Shown: positions 50,235-59,539 of the stretch, piece by piece
Layout: the number at the start of each line of letters is the position of its first letter
Position numbering within the stretch: the first letter of the stretch is position 1
Program-made: the position numbers and the translations under genes
Assembly: GCF_037974265.1 (NCBI RefSeq)
Contig: NZ_CP150233.1
Span: 1,736,001 to 1,800,000 of the forward strand
DNA: 64,000 bases
Direction: 5' to 3'
Source of the DNA: Paenibacillus sp. FSL R5-0623
Lineage (GTDB): Bacteria; Bacillota; Bacilli; Paenibacillales; Paenibacillaceae
Notes under the pieces: generated by a model
What the model saw: the letters and a program-made list of their open reading frames with translations, nothing else
Database searches by the model: none
Told to the model about the DNA's origin: nothing

Positions 50235-50999
50235 ATGGGAACGGTAACAGGAAGAAGACACTTTATCATTACAGGCACATCCAAAGGGATCGGTTTACAA
50301 CTTGCAGAGTTATTATTGGCTAAGGGGGATTACGTTTACGGTATTTCACGCGGGGGTTCGGATCTGTTGGAATCAGGCGAGGAATGGAGCGGACGTTACC
50401 GCCATGTTCAGTACGATCTTGCCGACCTGAATGGGATCGATGATTTGATTACACGCATATTGGACGAAATTCCGTCTCAGGAAGCTGAATTCATTGGACT
50501 CATTAATAATGCAGCGATGCTGGAGCCACTAAGACCTATCGATCAGTGTAGTGCGGCAGAGATAAGTCAGAGTCTTAACATCAGCCTCGCAGCGCCAATG
50601 ATATTGAGTTCATCTTTTATTCAACAAACAAATCACCTGTCCGCCAGACGTAAAATTGTTAATCTTTCATCGGGCTCGGGAAGTTATCCCGCGCCTTCAA
50701 TGGCAGTGTACTGTACATCCAAGGCAGGCATGAACATGTTTACCCAATGTGTATCTCTGGAGCAAACGGGCCAACAGAACCCTGTTGAGATTATTGTTTT
50801 TGATCCGGGGATGGTCGATACGGAATTGCAGGCTGTTGCACGAGGCAAAAGTGCAGAGGAGTTCGCCCTTGCGGGTATGTTCAATCAAGTATATGAAACA
50901 GGACAATTAAGATCGCCACAAGATGTAGCGAAGCAGTTGATCGAGCGGATCGATGAACACAGTGATGCAAGCCATGTTATACACTCCACCGAGAGTTAA
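50235..50999 (+). CDS. Short-chain dehydrogenase/reductase (sepiapterin/benzil reductase-like)
   Basis: About 254 residues. The cofactor motif TGTSKGIG is at about 13-20, LINNAAM near 95, the catalytic serine in NLSSGSG, and YCTSK holds Tyr and Lys. SKGIGL, R-G and LADLN suggest NADPH use. The VFDPGMVDTELQ and HVIHSTES ends resemble YueD-type benzil reductases of Bacillus. ATG 50235 follows AGGAG by nine bases. Confidence 0.9.
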   Translation: MGTVTGRRHFIITGTSKGIGLQLAELLLAKGDYVYGISRGGSDLLESGEEWSGRYRHVQYDLADLNGIDDLITRILDEIPSQEAEFIGLINNAAMLEPLRPIDQCSAAEISQSLNISLAAPMILSSSFIQQTNHLSARRKIVNLSSGSGSYPAPSMAVYCTSKAGMNMFTQCVSLEQTGQQNPVEIIVFDPGMVDTELQAVARGKSAEEFALAGMFNQVYETGQLRSPQDVAKQLIERIDEHSDASHVIHSTES

Positions 51000-51085
51000 T
51001 ATCGTATACTTCGTTTTGCCTGTTTTCTTGTGAAGTAATAAGTATGGATACCTTTTTGATATAAGCCCAATTTCCCTGTACACTG

Positions 51086-51103
51086 GTAACAGCGATCGGA
51101 AGT
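51086..51103 (+). repeat. Core fragment of the structured repeat family (copy D)
   Basis: GTAACAGCGATCGGAAGT matches the conserved core of copy C at 17 of 18 positions (G for A at the first). It lies 88 bases before bceR in the same orientation. Stems P1-P4 are not recognisable around it, so it is a degenerate or core-only copy. Confidence 0.45.
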
Positions 51104-51190
51104 ACGATTCGTAACGGTAAAGGTGATCATGCAACAATGGAGTCTGATTACCTTATTCAACCTTAGAAGATCAGAAACGTGGTGAATCTC

Positions 51191-51880
51191 TTGTTTAAAA
51201 TTATGCTCATTGAAGACGACGAATCGTTATTCACTGAAATCAAGGAACGTTTGTCCCAATGGTCGTATGACGTGTATGGTGTGCAGGACTTTGGCAAGGT
51301 ATTGCAGGAGTACAGCGTAATTCAGCCGCAACTGGTCATTATTGATATTCAGTTACCCCAATATGACGGGTTCCATTGGTGCCGGATCATTCGTTCGCAC
51401 TCCAATGTGCCGATTATCTTTTTGTCCTCACGGGATCATCCTGCGGATATGGTCATGTCCATGCATCTGGGTGCAGACGATTTTATCCAGAAGCCATTTC
51501 ACTTCGATGTATTGATTGCCAAGATCCAAGCGACTTTGCGGAGGGTGTATAACTATAACACAGAGCATACTGAACTCCGAACCTGGCGCGGTGCTGCTAT
51601 TGAATATGTGAAAAATACACTAACCTGCGGGGATGAATCTGTTCTGTTAACCAAAAATGAGATGTTCATCCTTAAAGTGCTGGTCGAGCACAAAAATCAG
51701 ATTGTTTCCCGTGAGGACCTCATCCGGAGCTTGTGGGATCACGAACATTTCGTGAGTGACAATACGCTGACGGTTAACGTTAATCGGTTACGGAAGAAAC
51801 TTGAACCCATCGGCTTGGAGCAGTACATTGAAACCAAAGTAGGTCAGGGATACATGGCAACGGAAGAGGCAGAAGCATGA
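51191..51880 (+). CDS. bceR: Response regulator BceR
   Basis: About 229 residues, OmpR family. The receiver has IEDDES (acidic pocket), phosphoacceptor Asp in IIDIQLPQYDG, and KPF (lysine 102 region). The C-terminal winged helix has LTKNEMFILKVLVEHKNQIVSREDLIRSLW. TTG 51191, preceded by GGTGA, gives the usual FKIMLIEDD start; GTG 51179 is an alternative. It is coupled to bceS by ATGA. It should activate bceAB by binding the inverted repeat at 52877. Confidence 0.92.
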   Translation: MFKIMLIEDDESLFTEIKERLSQWSYDVYGVQDFGKVLQEYSVIQPQLVIIDIQLPQYDGFHWCRIIRSHSNVPIIFLSSRDHPADMVMSMHLGADDFIQKPFHFDVLIAKIQATLRRVYNYNTEHTELRTWRGAAIEYVKNTLTCGDESVLLTKNEMFILKVLVEHKNQIVSREDLIRSLWDHEHFVSDNTLTVNVNRLRKKLEPIGLEQYIETKVGQGYMATEEAEA

Positions 51881-52881
51881 TCGGAAAGTACATACGAGAA
51901 AGGGCTAGTTGGTTATGGCTACTGGTAAGCATGCAACTTATTATTTTATTGGTGGGCTACCTGGACTCGTCCATTCCATTCCAATCTGTGATGTATATCG
52001 TAGGACTGAATGTGGTGGTATGTCTTGTTTTTATCTGGGCGAGATACCTGAAAGAGACCCGCTTCTATAGAAAATTGAGCATCTGGGATCATACCTATGA
52101 TCTGAGAGAACTCGATATCGCCGAAAGTCCATATGAGCAGATTGTACATGAGGCGGTCAGTTCCCAGACACAGCGGTATCGTAAGGAGACGTCACACCAT
52201 TTTATCGCTCTAGAACAGGAGAAGGACGAGATGTTATCCTGGATTCATGAGGTGAAGACCCCACTGACAGCGTTGCAACTGATGATCGAGCGCTTGCCAG
52301 ATGACAAGTTACAGAGCCAAATGACATATGAATGGTTACGAATCCATCAGTTACTGGATCAGCAACTTCATCAGAAGCGTATTCCATTTATGCACAATGA
52401 CTTGTTCATCGAAGAGACGGAACTTGAACCGGTATTGAATAGCGAGATACGAGCGTTGAAATCGTGGTGCATTTCCAAGGGTATTGGCTTTGACATGTCT
52501 TTGATGGTATCGCGCGTGCTCACAGACAGCAAATGGTTAGGCTTCATCCTCCGGCAGTTGCTGAGCAATGCGGTGAAGTATAGTGATTCATCGGATATCC
52601 TCATCGAAACGCGGGAACAGGATGGACATATTGTACTGATCATTCAGGATCACGGGCGAGGGATTGAGACACAAGATCTGCAGCGTATATTTGATAAAGG
52701 ATTTACGTCTACCCGAGGCAGAATGGATGGGGCGGCAACCGGGATGGGACTATATTTGGTTCGTCAAGTGGCCCAGACGCTTCATATGAACATTCATGTA
52801 GAATCTTCTCTTGGCGAGGGCACAACCGTCACACTTACTTTTCCGCGAAAAAACGACATGGTGCATCTTGCAGGCGTGTGA
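51877..52881 (+). CDS. bceS: Sensor histidine kinase BceS
   Basis: A 334-residue intramembrane-sensing kinase. Two membrane segments (about 12-28 and 35-55) are joined by a loop of only a few residues. The H-box WIHEVKTPLTALQL (phosphorylated His near 124) is followed by N box LLSNAVKYS, G1 DHGRGI and G2 GATGMGLYLV. The tiny outside loop is typical of BceS kinases, which sense through the BceAB transporter rather than directly. The BceR operator overlaps its stop codon. Confidence 0.94.
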   Translation: MIGKYIRERASWLWLLVSMQLIILLVGYLDSSIPFQSVMYIVGLNVVVCLVFIWARYLKETRFYRKLSIWDHTYDLRELDIAESPYEQIVHEAVSSQTQRYRKETSHHFIALEQEKDEMLSWIHEVKTPLTALQLMIERLPDDKLQSQMTYEWLRIHQLLDQQLHQKRIPFMHNDLFIEETELEPVLNSEIRALKSWCISKGIGFDMSLMVSRVLTDSKWLGFILRQLLSNAVKYSDSSDILIETREQDGHIVLIIQDHGRGIETQDLQRIFDKGFTSTRGRMDGAATGMGLYLVRQVAQTLHMNIHVESSLGEGTTVTLTFPRKNDMVHLAGV

Positions 52882-52894
52882 CAACAATGTCACA
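52877..52894 (+). promoter_or_regulatory. BceR binding site upstream of bceA
   Basis: A perfect 7-4-7 inverted repeat TGTGACA-ACAA-TGTCACA. It agrees with the BceR box upstream of bceA in Bacillus subtilis as I know it (TGTGAC, A-rich four-base spacer, GTCACA). It overlaps the bceS stop codon. A TATGAT -10 box lies 50 bases further (52945-52950). Confidence 0.88.
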
Positions 52895-52997
52895 TGCTTT
52901 TTGGTTTTGTTCGGTGAATCACACGATAACACTGCACATCCCGATTATGATATAGACATGAGCATTTTGCAGAAGATTTAAGAGGAGTGAGTGGGAT

Positions 52998-53753
52998 ATG
53001 TGGATACTGGAAGCCAAAAAAATTCATAAAGTCTATGGTAATAAACTGAATAAACAGGAAGTGCTGAAGGGCATTGATCTTGGAGTGAGCAAGGGAGAGT
53101 TTGTTGGTATTATGGGGCCTTCGGGTTCGGGTAAAACGACGCTGCTTAATGTACTTTCCTCCATTGATCGGGTGAGCCAGGGCACGATTGATATTGAGGG
53201 CAAGGAATTTACCGGAATGAAGGAGAAACAGCTGGCCGAGTTCCGCAAACATCATCTGGGCTTTATTTTTCAGGAATACAATCTGCTGGATACGCTAACG
53301 GTGAAGGAAAATATATTATTGCCGCTCTCCATCACGAACATTCCAAAGCAGGAGGCACACCGGAAGTTTGAACAGATCGCCCGTGAACTGGGGATATATG
53401 AACTGAAAGACAAGTATCCATCTGAGATTTCAGGGGGGCAGAAGCAGCGGACTTCGGCAGCACGAGCATTTGTCCACGAGCCGAGTATCATTTTTGCGGA
53501 TGAGCCGACAGGAGCGCTGGATTCCAAGTCCGCTTCGGATCTGCTCGGCAAGTTAAGTGATATGAACAGCGCACGAAAAGCGACTATTATTATGGTTACC
53601 CATGATCCGGTTGCCGCAAGTTATTGCAGCAGAGTGATCTTTATTCGAGACGGTCAGATCTACACCCAGTTGAATAAAGGAGACGAGTCCCGGCAATCGT
53701 TCTTCAACGATATTATCAAAACCCAGGGCGTATTGGGTGGTGTACAGCAATGA
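52998..53753 (+). CDS. bceA: ABC transporter ATP-binding protein BceA
   Basis: A 251-residue ATPase. Walker A GPSGSGKT (about 39-46), [20 protein letters not shown] (Q-loop and following segment), signature ISGGQKQR, Walker [13 protein letters not shown], switch VTHDP. The sequence style is that of BceA-type peptide-resistance transporters. GAGGAGTGAGTGGG precedes the ATG. Overlaps bceB by four bases. It energises BceB for both peptide removal and signalling to BceS. Confidence 0.95.
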   Translation: MWILEAKKIHKVYGNKLNKQEVLKGIDLGVSKGEFVGIMGPSGSGKTTLLNVLSSIDRVSQGTIDIEGKEFTGMKEKQLAEFRKHHLGFIFQEYNLLDTLTVKENILLPLSITNIPKQEAHRKFEQIARELGIYELKDKYPSEISGGQKQRTSAARAFVHEPSIIFADEPTGALDSKSASDLLGKLSDMNSARKATIIMVTHDPVAASYCSRVIFIRDGQIYTQLNKGDESRQSFFNDIIKTQGVLGGVQQ

Positions 53754-55675
53754 GCTTGAATTATATTATCTTCCGCAATCTCAGGAAAAATCTAAAGAAT
53801 TATTATCTCTATGTATTTGCGCTTGTGTTCAGTGTGGCCTTATATTTTTCCTTTGTGACGTTACAGTATGATCCTTCCATGGATGAGGTGGCTGCTTCAA
53901 CAAAAGGTGCGGCGGCCATAGGTGCATCTTCAGTACTGTTAATCGTCATTGTCGGCATTTTTTTGCTCTATGCCAATACGATCTTTATCAAGCGGCGCAG
54001 CAAAGAAATTGGATTATTCCAATTGATTGGACTGACGAAAGGCAGAATTTTTGGTATTTTGAGTGCGGAGAACAGTATCCTCTATTTTGGCTCCATGGCT
54101 ATCGGTGTGTTAATTGGGTTTCTTGCGTCCAAGCTGGTATTGATGATATTGTTCAAAATTCTCGGTGTGGATGCGATTACGAAACTGTATTTCTCTCCGA
54201 TGGCACTGATGCAAACGGTGATTGTCTTTACGATGATGTATCTGCTCATCATGCTGATGAACTACACTTTTATCAAGAGACAGAGCATTCTCTCACTCTT
54301 TCGGGTGTCTGCCACTTCGGAGCAGCAGGTGCAGAAGATGTCGTTTGGACAGATGATTATTGGCGTCTTGGGCATTGCCCTGATTGTGTATGGATACTTC
54401 ATGTCTGCACGGCTGTTCAGCGGTGAGGCAATGGACATGCAGCAGTTGATGTATACGATGATCCTGATTCTCTTCTCGGTCATACTGGGGACATATCTGT
54501 TCTATAAGGGTTCGGTAAGTTTTATTTTTAATCTGATTCGCAAAAGTAAAAACGGATACCTTACCATTCATGAAGTGTTGTCTTTATCTTCAATCATGTT
54601 CCGCATGAAATCTAATGCATTGCTGCTCACGATTATTACAACCGTATCTGCACTTGCTATTGGCATGCTGTCACTCAGTTACATTTCGTATTATTCGGCA
54701 GAGGCTCAGGCGAAGGAAAGCTTGCCGGAGGATTTTTCGTTTGCTCAGGTTGAGGTGAAAAATCGCTTTGTAAGGGAGTTGGAACATAAACAGATTCCAT
54801 ATGAGGAGAATCATAGACAGCCTATTTATATTGAAATTGATGCTCATGAAGTGATGGATGAGTCCATGACGGAACAGTACCTGTTCAGCAGTGTGTTGAG
54901 TGACAACATGGTAGATAACATAGATCTGCAACCAGGTGAAGTGATCTTCATGGGATATGGAAATGCTATTAAGCAGTTGATTTACATTCAGGAGACAGGT
55001 CCAATCGTCTTGCATGGGTTGAAGCGAACGTTGGACCAACAACTGATCGGAACCACCAAACAGGGAGTTCTTCCTGCGTATTATACTAGGGGCACGCCTG
55101 TAGCGGTAGTAGATGTAACGGTATACCAACAGCTGAGACAGGATCTCGATCCCGAGCTGCAAAAATCCGAGTGGGCTGACTACTATGGTGTACGTATTCT
55201 GAAAGAGGGGCAGGCTGAAGAGGCATATGCCGTATATAAGGAGCTGCAGTTGGAAGCACCAAGCTTCTCCCAGATTGAGTTCAGAAATAACCAACGTAAT
55301 AATATGGGCTTGATTATGTTCATTGTTGGTTTCCTTGGTTTGACGTTCTTGATTACATCGGGATGTATCCTGTACTTTAAACAAATGAACGAGAGCGAAG
55401 AGGAGAAGGGTAATTATACCATTCTTCGTAAACTTGGATTTACGCAAGGCAATCTGTTGAGGGGAATTCAGATCAAGCAGTTGTTTAACTTCGGTATTCC
55501 GCTTGTGGTGGGATTGAGTCATAGTTACTTTGCCGTGAAATCAGGCTGGTTTTTCTTTGGTACGGAGCTGGCGACACCAACGGTCATTGTTATGATAGTT
55601 TATACATTGTTATATTCGATTTTTGGCCTGTTGTCTGTGTGGTACTATAAGCGGGTGATTAAGGAAGCCTTGTAG
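53750..55675 (+). CDS. bceB: ABC transporter permease BceB
   Basis: A 641-residue permease of the BceB class with ten membrane segments. Four precede about residue 190, and two more near 195-260 and 285 lead to a large extracytoplasmic domain (about 310-515). The last three fall after residue 520. [36 protein letters not shown] is the typical family opening. The outside domain binds bacitracin-like or lantibiotic-lipid complexes in the family. Which peptide this one handles is unknown. Standard length. Confidence 0.94.
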   Translation: MSLNYIIFRNLRKNLKNYYLYVFALVFSVALYFSFVTLQYDPSMDEVAASTKGAAAIGASSVLLIVIVGIFLLYANTIFIKRRSKEIGLFQLIGLTKGRIFGILSAENSILYFGSMAIGVLIGFLASKLVLMILFKILGVDAITKLYFSPMALMQTVIVFTMMYLLIMLMNYTFIKRQSILSLFRVSATSEQQVQKMSFGQMIIGVLGIALIVYGYFMSARLFSGEAMDMQQLMYTMILILFSVILGTYLFYKGSVSFIFNLIRKSKNGYLTIHEVLSLSSIMFRMKSNALLLTIITTVSALAIGMLSLSYISYYSAEAQAKESLPEDFSFAQVEVKNRFVRELEHKQIPYEENHRQPIYIEIDAHEVMDESMTEQYLFSSVLSDNMVDNIDLQPGEVIFMGYGNAIKQLIYIQETGPIVLHGLKRTLDQQLIGTTKQGVLPAYYTRGTPVAVVDVTVYQQLRQDLDPELQKSEWADYYGVRILKEGQAEEAYAVYKELQLEAPSFSQIEFRNNQRNNMGLIMFIVGFLGLTFLITSGCILYFKQMNESEEEKGNYTILRKLGFTQGNLLRGIQIKQLFNFGIPLVVGLSHSYFAVKSGWFFFGTELATPTVIVMIVYTLLYSIFGLLSVWYYKRVIKEAL

Positions 55676-55718
55676 AATTGGGTTCAGTAGTATGCTGATA
55701 TAGCAAAATAGGTTGAGT

Positions 55719-55757
55719 AAAGGGCAGCTGTATTGTTTACAGACTGCCCTTTGTCTT
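55719..55757 (+). terminator. Terminator of the bce operon
   Basis: AAAGGGCAG and CTGCCCTTT form a nine-bp stem with an inner TGTA/TACA stem; the T tract is short (TTTGTCTT). Confidence 0.65.
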
Positions 55758-55796
55758 ACAGAAATGAATAGAGCAAACTGAAAAAAAAGGATGATT

Positions 55797-56420
55797 ATGG
55801 AATTAAGTCGAAATGATGATAGAGTCCATGCTTCTGATTCATGTAAAACGGTGGAACGAGGGGAGTGGAGTAGCGTGCCTGGAATTCTATATGCCTCGAA
55901 GAAAGAATTGAGTGAGACGATTCGACGCACCTATGTATTATTTGAGGGAGAATTCAATGACATCCATAACAGTGACAAAGATAAGTGGGTTGAAGGTGTG
56001 GATAAAACTCCTGCCCAGATGATCGCCTACCAGCTGGGATGGATGAACCTGGTGATGGATTGGGAGCGAAATGAACAGTTGGGACATGAATGTCATATGC
56101 CTGCACCAGGGTATAAATGGAACCAATTGGGGCCGTTAAATGAATCATTTTACGAAAAGTATTCAGGTTATACGCTGGAGGAGCTGCGCTCTTTGTTTCG
56201 GGAGACAGAACAACAATCGCAGAACTGGATTAACTCCCTTAGCGAAGAGGAGTTATTTGTACAAGGGATGAGACAGTGGACGGGTACCAAGCCTGGGTGG
56301 GCTATGGTGAAGTGGATCCAGATTAATTCTGTAGCCCCTTTTAAATCTTTTCGGACCCGAATTCGTAAATGGAAAAAAGGTCAGTTAGCCAACATGGATG
56401 AGGGGAGTGGAGATATCTAA
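55797..56420 (+). CDS. ClbS/DfsB (DUF1706) family protein
   Basis: A protein of 181-207 residues related to ClbS, the colibactin self-resistance hydrolase. MIAYQLGWMNLVMDWE, GYKWNQLGPLNESFYEKYS and RQWTGTKPGWAMVKWIQINSVAPFKSF line up with ClbS segments. The family length suggests the GTG at 55875 (GGGGAG upstream) as an alternative start; the preceding 26 residues look unrelated. No colibactin-like genes are present, so the substrate is probably another electrophile. The stop overlaps pgsA by one base. Confidence 0.82.
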   Translation: MELSRNDDRVHASDSCKTVERGEWSSVPGILYASKKELSETIRRTYVLFEGEFNDIHNSDKDKWVEGVDKTPAQMIAYQLGWMNLVMDWERNEQLGHECHMPAPGYKWNQLGPLNESFYEKYSGYTLEELRSLFRETEQQSQNWINSLSEEELFVQGMRQWTGTKPGWAMVKWIQINSVAPFKSFRTRIRKWKKGQLANMDEGSGDI

Positions 56421-56950
56421 TGAATCTGGCAAATAAAATCACGTTGGCTAGAATCGCGTTGATTCCATTGTTTATGATCTGTTTTCTCAATCAGCAAAAC
56501 GTGATGATTGCACTAATTATATTTGCAGTAGCGGCAGGTACGGATAAATTGGATGGATATGTGGCGAGGAAATATAATCAGATCACGAATCTGGGAAAGT
56601 TGCTTGATCCACTGGCGGATAAACTGTTGATTGCGGTAGCGCTGGTGATGATGGTTCAGGAGAATATGATCAGTTCATGGATCGCTGTAATCATTATTGG
56701 ACGTGAAATTGTCATTACAGCGTTACGAATGGTAGCGACAGAGCAGGGCATTGCTCTCGCAGCCGATCGGTATGGAAAAATCAAAATGGTGCTTCAGGTG
56801 GCAGCCATCATTGCGATTTTGTTGAACCATGTTCCGTTTAGTTTGCTAACTGATATCAGGGTGGACTTGGCATTATTATGGATTGCAGCGTGTGTTACTC
56901 TCCTATCGGGGATGAATTATATTATCTTAAATTATAAACTACTTAGATAA
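56420..56950 (+). CDS. pgsA: CDP-diacylglycerol-glycerol-3-phosphate 3-phosphatidyltransferase-like protein
   Basis: A 176-residue membrane enzyme. The CDP-alcohol phosphotransferase motif is complete, D-G-x2-A-R-x8-G-x3-D-x3-D (DGYVARKYNQITNLGKLLDPLAD), between the first helices, with four to five membrane segments in all. It opens MNLANKITLARIALIPLFMI as PgsA does. It probably makes phosphatidylglycerol phosphate. Genes of this kind in an accessory setting, next to a resistance module, may be a second copy. The ATG directly overlaps the ClbS-like gene stop. Confidence 0.92.
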   Translation: MNLANKITLARIALIPLFMICFLNQQNVMIALIIFAVAAGTDKLDGYVARKYNQITNLGKLLDPLADKLLIAVALVMMVQENMISSWIAVIIIGREIVITALRMVATEQGIALAADRYGKIKMVLQVAAIIAILLNHVPFSLLTDIRVDLALLWIAACVTLLSGMNYIILNYKLLR

Positions 56951-56964
56951 AAGGAGTGTAGGAG

Positions 56965-57390
56965 ATGTTTAAAGGGAATATAGCGCCAAGTACAGCGCAA
57001 GATTCGGAATATGTTCGCCAGCAATTAGTCGCATACAATGCGACCCATGTGAGTGAGGAATTAAGGCATCGGTACGAAGAACTGAATTTCAATATCAAAA
57101 ATGAGACCGGCGAGATTGTTGCAGGTGTGCTTAGTACACTTTGCTGGAACTGGCTGGAGGTTGATATTCTTTGGGTGGATTCTGATCAGCGGCATCGGGG
57201 TTACGGCTCCCAATTGCTACATGAGGTCGAACGTCTTGCGCACGAGAAATCCTGTGATTTTGTTATGTTGAACACCTTCTCGTACCAGGCACCAGAATTC
57301 TACAAGAAGCACGGATACCAATTGATCACAACGATAGAGAATGCACCAAGAGGGCATCATCACTACTATTTCAAGAAGGACCTCACTTAA
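56965..57390 (+). CDS. GNAT acetyltransferase
   Basis: A 141-residue GNAT with LWVDSDQRHRGYGSQLLHEVERLA as motif A and EFYKKHGYQLITTIENAPRGHHHYYFKK at the end. This is the short branch often annotated YhhY-like or simply GNAT. AAGGAGTGTAGGAG precedes the ATG. It follows pgsA by 14 bases. Confidence 0.9.
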   Translation: MFKGNIAPSTAQDSEYVRQQLVAYNATHVSEELRHRYEELNFNIKNETGEIVAGVLSTLCWNWLEVDILWVDSDQRHRGYGSQLLHEVERLAHEKSCDFVMLNTFSYQAPEFYKKHGYQLITTIENAPRGHHHYYFKKDLT

Positions 57391-57438
57391 GATAGAATAA
57401 TAGAACACCAATTAGATAGAACGTCAGGGGGATACATT

Positions 57439-57876
57439 ATGGTTACGATCAAAGCCATTGAACTACAGGATTTGTCGGCTTTAAGCAAACTGTATCATGA
57501 GTTAATAGGAACGCCGTCGAACGAGCAGCAGATGCAGAAAATGTTCCATTACATACAGCAGAATGGTCATTATCACGTTCTGGGTGCATTTTACAATGGC
57601 GAACTTGTCGGGTCTGTTATGGGGATTGAGTGTATGGATCTGGTAGGCCAATGTAAACCGTTCATGGTTGTGGAGAATGTGATTGTATCGGATCAGGTAC
57701 GCAGACAGGGAATTGGTCAGAAGCTTATGCTCCAGATTGAGCGGATTGCGAGAGATCTTGGGTGTGAATACATGATTCTGGTGTCTGGCGATCAGCGTAA
57801 GGAAGCGCATATTTTCTATGAGAAGCTAGGTTTCAAGGATGAGAAGGTTCAGGGTTACCGGAAGCATCTTAATTGA
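57439..57876 (+). CDS. GNAT acetyltransferase
   Basis: A 145-residue GNAT. MVVENVIVSDQVRRQGIGQKLMLQIERIA is motif A, and QRKEAHIFYEKLGFKDEKVQGYRKHL is the C-terminal motif. CAGGGGGAT precedes the ATG. Substrate unknown. It is not a close copy of the GNAT just upstream. Confidence 0.9.
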   Translation: MVTIKAIELQDLSALSKLYHELIGTPSNEQQMQKMFHYIQQNGHYHVLGAFYNGELVGSVMGIECMDLVGQCKPFMVVENVIVSDQVRRQGIGQKLMLQIERIARDLGCEYMILVSGDQRKEAHIFYEKLGFKDEKVQGYRKHLN

Positions 57877-57987
57877 CTATTCTTTCTGTTTTCGTGACCG
57901 AAAACAGCGATTGTTATTAGCTAACACATCGACGTGGAGTTATGGTGCAGTCGACCAAGGTAAATAGAGACACGTGAGTTGGAATAC

Positions 57988-58018
57988 AAAAAAAAGAGAG
58001 CTGGCAACTCTCTTTTTG
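57988..58018. terminator. Bidirectional terminator
   Basis: AAAAAGAGAG and CTCTCTTTTT form a perfect ten-bp stem, with an A run and a T run on either side. It ends the minus-strand esterase gene and could stop the plus-strand GNAT unit. Confidence 0.85.
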
Positions 58019-58021
58019 TAT

Positions 58022-59479
58022 TTATTCCTTGCTTTGTTCTTTGGAGCCGGATGAGGATGATCGAATATATTCCGGTGGATGAACATCATTAATCATTAAA
58101 ATGCCGTCATACTGATCGCGTGGGACAAAACTCTCAGGGATCATGCCCCAGCTGTATGCAAATCGTGGTTCGAACATCCATGAGTTGCCTGTTTCCCTGT
58201 TCTGATACCGCAGGTCCAGGAAACTGTAGGGTGTATTCGTTGCTGACATGATGCCTTCAATGGAACCGGGTTCTGCCGGCTCAACGGCATGAAGTCCGCC
58301 GGAATTATCGGCCGTTTGACCGCTGGATGCATACAATCCCAGAACATAACTTGATTTTTTCATTTCTTCCGAAAGTTTTTCTCCCATCATGGTTATGGGA
58401 TAGGGCGAGCCAATGACTTCGCTATGCGCCTTTCTTATGTGATCATTATGCCCCCATACAATAAATTTTTCGTTGGGATACACTTCGGTAGCGAGCCACA
58501 TGAGATTATCATGCATCGCCTGATCACGCCACTCCATGGAATCAAAAAACGACTCATATTTGCCTTTATTCATTTCAGCCATTGCACGGATCGAAAGATC
58601 GACATATTCCATCGCTACACGAATTCGATCATTGAGGCTTCGCTCCAGCAGCATGGAAAGTTTCGGTTGATCCGGGTATTCTTTTTGCAGATAGGTCTGG
58701 TTCGCTTCGGATTTCAGGGATTTAAGGACATCTTTGTATACCTTGATAATTTCATTTTTCTCAGCGCGATAGGCTTTCAGATCCGTTCCGGCAGAGAAAT
58801 TGGACATCTTTTGTTCCGTTTGTGCGAGTCGCTTGGCGAGCTCTTTATCCTTCAGCCAGTTACCGTCCAACAGTGGGAATTGCAGTTGCATGTCGAAACC
58901 GGTTAGAATCAGGGGTCGTTCAGTCTGTGCGCTCGTTTTGAGATAATCGAATAAAGGCATGATTTCCTTGGACCACCAGACGCCGAAGATGGAGTTTTTC
59001 ATCGTTTGTTCGGGAAGTTGCTGTTTTACCATGGCATTAGCAAGCGATGTGTTGGAAAGACCGCTTTCAAAGGCAAGAATGTTGTATCCCATTTCCTGAT
59101 GCAAAAACTGGATCAGCCGGGTCTTCGCCAGATTAAATTCGGCAACCCCATGGGAGCTTTCACCCAGAAACACAATTCGCTTGTCATAGAGTAGAGGTTT
59201 CAGCATCTCCAGATCCGAGAAGGAATCGGGCTCCTGACCTGTCTTCACAGGCTGGATGCTATCCAGTCGATATGCGTGATCTCTAGCCCATTCGTTCCAT
59301 TCTGCAATTTTCTCATCCGACGTTTTCGCGGATTGCACCTGGGTTACCTGCCCCTGAATGGTCTCCATGGTAGCTGATGCTGCAGCACCTGCATGTCCGG
59401 CTGGATAGAGTGAATTGGCCAGTATGGCGGTAGTCAGAGCAAGTACAGCACCCATTTTTCTTTTCCTGAAATCGATCAA
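58022..59479 (-). CDS. Secreted erythromycin-esterase-like protein
   Basis: A 485-residue exported protein. A signal peptide covers residues 1-32 (MGAVLALTTAILANSLYPAGHAGA). The Ere domain has the GESSHGVAEF motif near 108-117 with its metal/catalytic histidine and glutamate, and AFESG and GFDMQLQFP. IVWGHNDHIRKA holds further conserved histidines. Cytoplasmic EreA/B inactivate macrolides; this exported, slightly longer relative probably has another substrate. TTG 59479 follows AAGGAGG by seven bases. Confidence 0.87.
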   Translation of the reverse strand: MIDFRKRKMGAVLALTTAILANSLYPAGHAGAAASATMETIQGQVTQVQSAKTSDEKIAEWNEWARDHAYRLDSIQPVKTGQEPDSFSDLEMLKPLLYDKRIVFLGESSHGVAEFNLAKTRLIQFLHQEMGYNILAFESGLSNTSLANAMVKQQLPEQTMKNSIFGVWWSKEIMPLFDYLKTSAQTERPLILTGFDMQLQFPLLDGNWLKDKELAKRLAQTEQKMSNFSAGTDLKAYRAEKNEIIKVYKDVLKSLKSEANQTYLQKEYPDQPKLSMLLERSLNDRIRVAMEYVDLSIRAMAEMNKGKYESFFDSMEWRDQAMHDNLMWLATEVYPNEKFIVWGHNDHIRKAHSEVIGSPYPITMMGEKLSEEMKKSSYVLGLYASSGQTADNSGGLHAVEPAEPGSIEGIMSATNTPYSFLDLRYQNRETGNSWMFEPRFAYSWGMIPESFVPRDQYDGILMINDVHPPEYIRSSSSGSKEQSKE

Positions 59480-59539
59480 AATAATGCCTCCTTCATCATA
59501 TGCGTGATAATAAATGATTTCGTAATGGAACCATCCGGC

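Noticed and set aside
834..56420. Long minus-strand frames opposite real genes (for example 13442-14134 plus-strand opposite the PTS permease, and 54671-55522 opposite bceB)
   Set aside because: They lie entirely inside genes with clear domains, lack ribosome sites and show low-complexity or improbable composition, so they are shadows.
55797..56420. Colibactin gene cluster
   Set aside because: Only a ClbS-like protein is present; no polyketide or non-ribosomal peptide synthase genes in the window.
57888..57909. AACAGCGATTG-like match to the core of the structured repeat family
   Set aside because: Only 11 bases match, and they are explained by a local perfect hairpin (CTGTTTTCG-TGAC-CGAAAACAG). 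No other part of the element is present.
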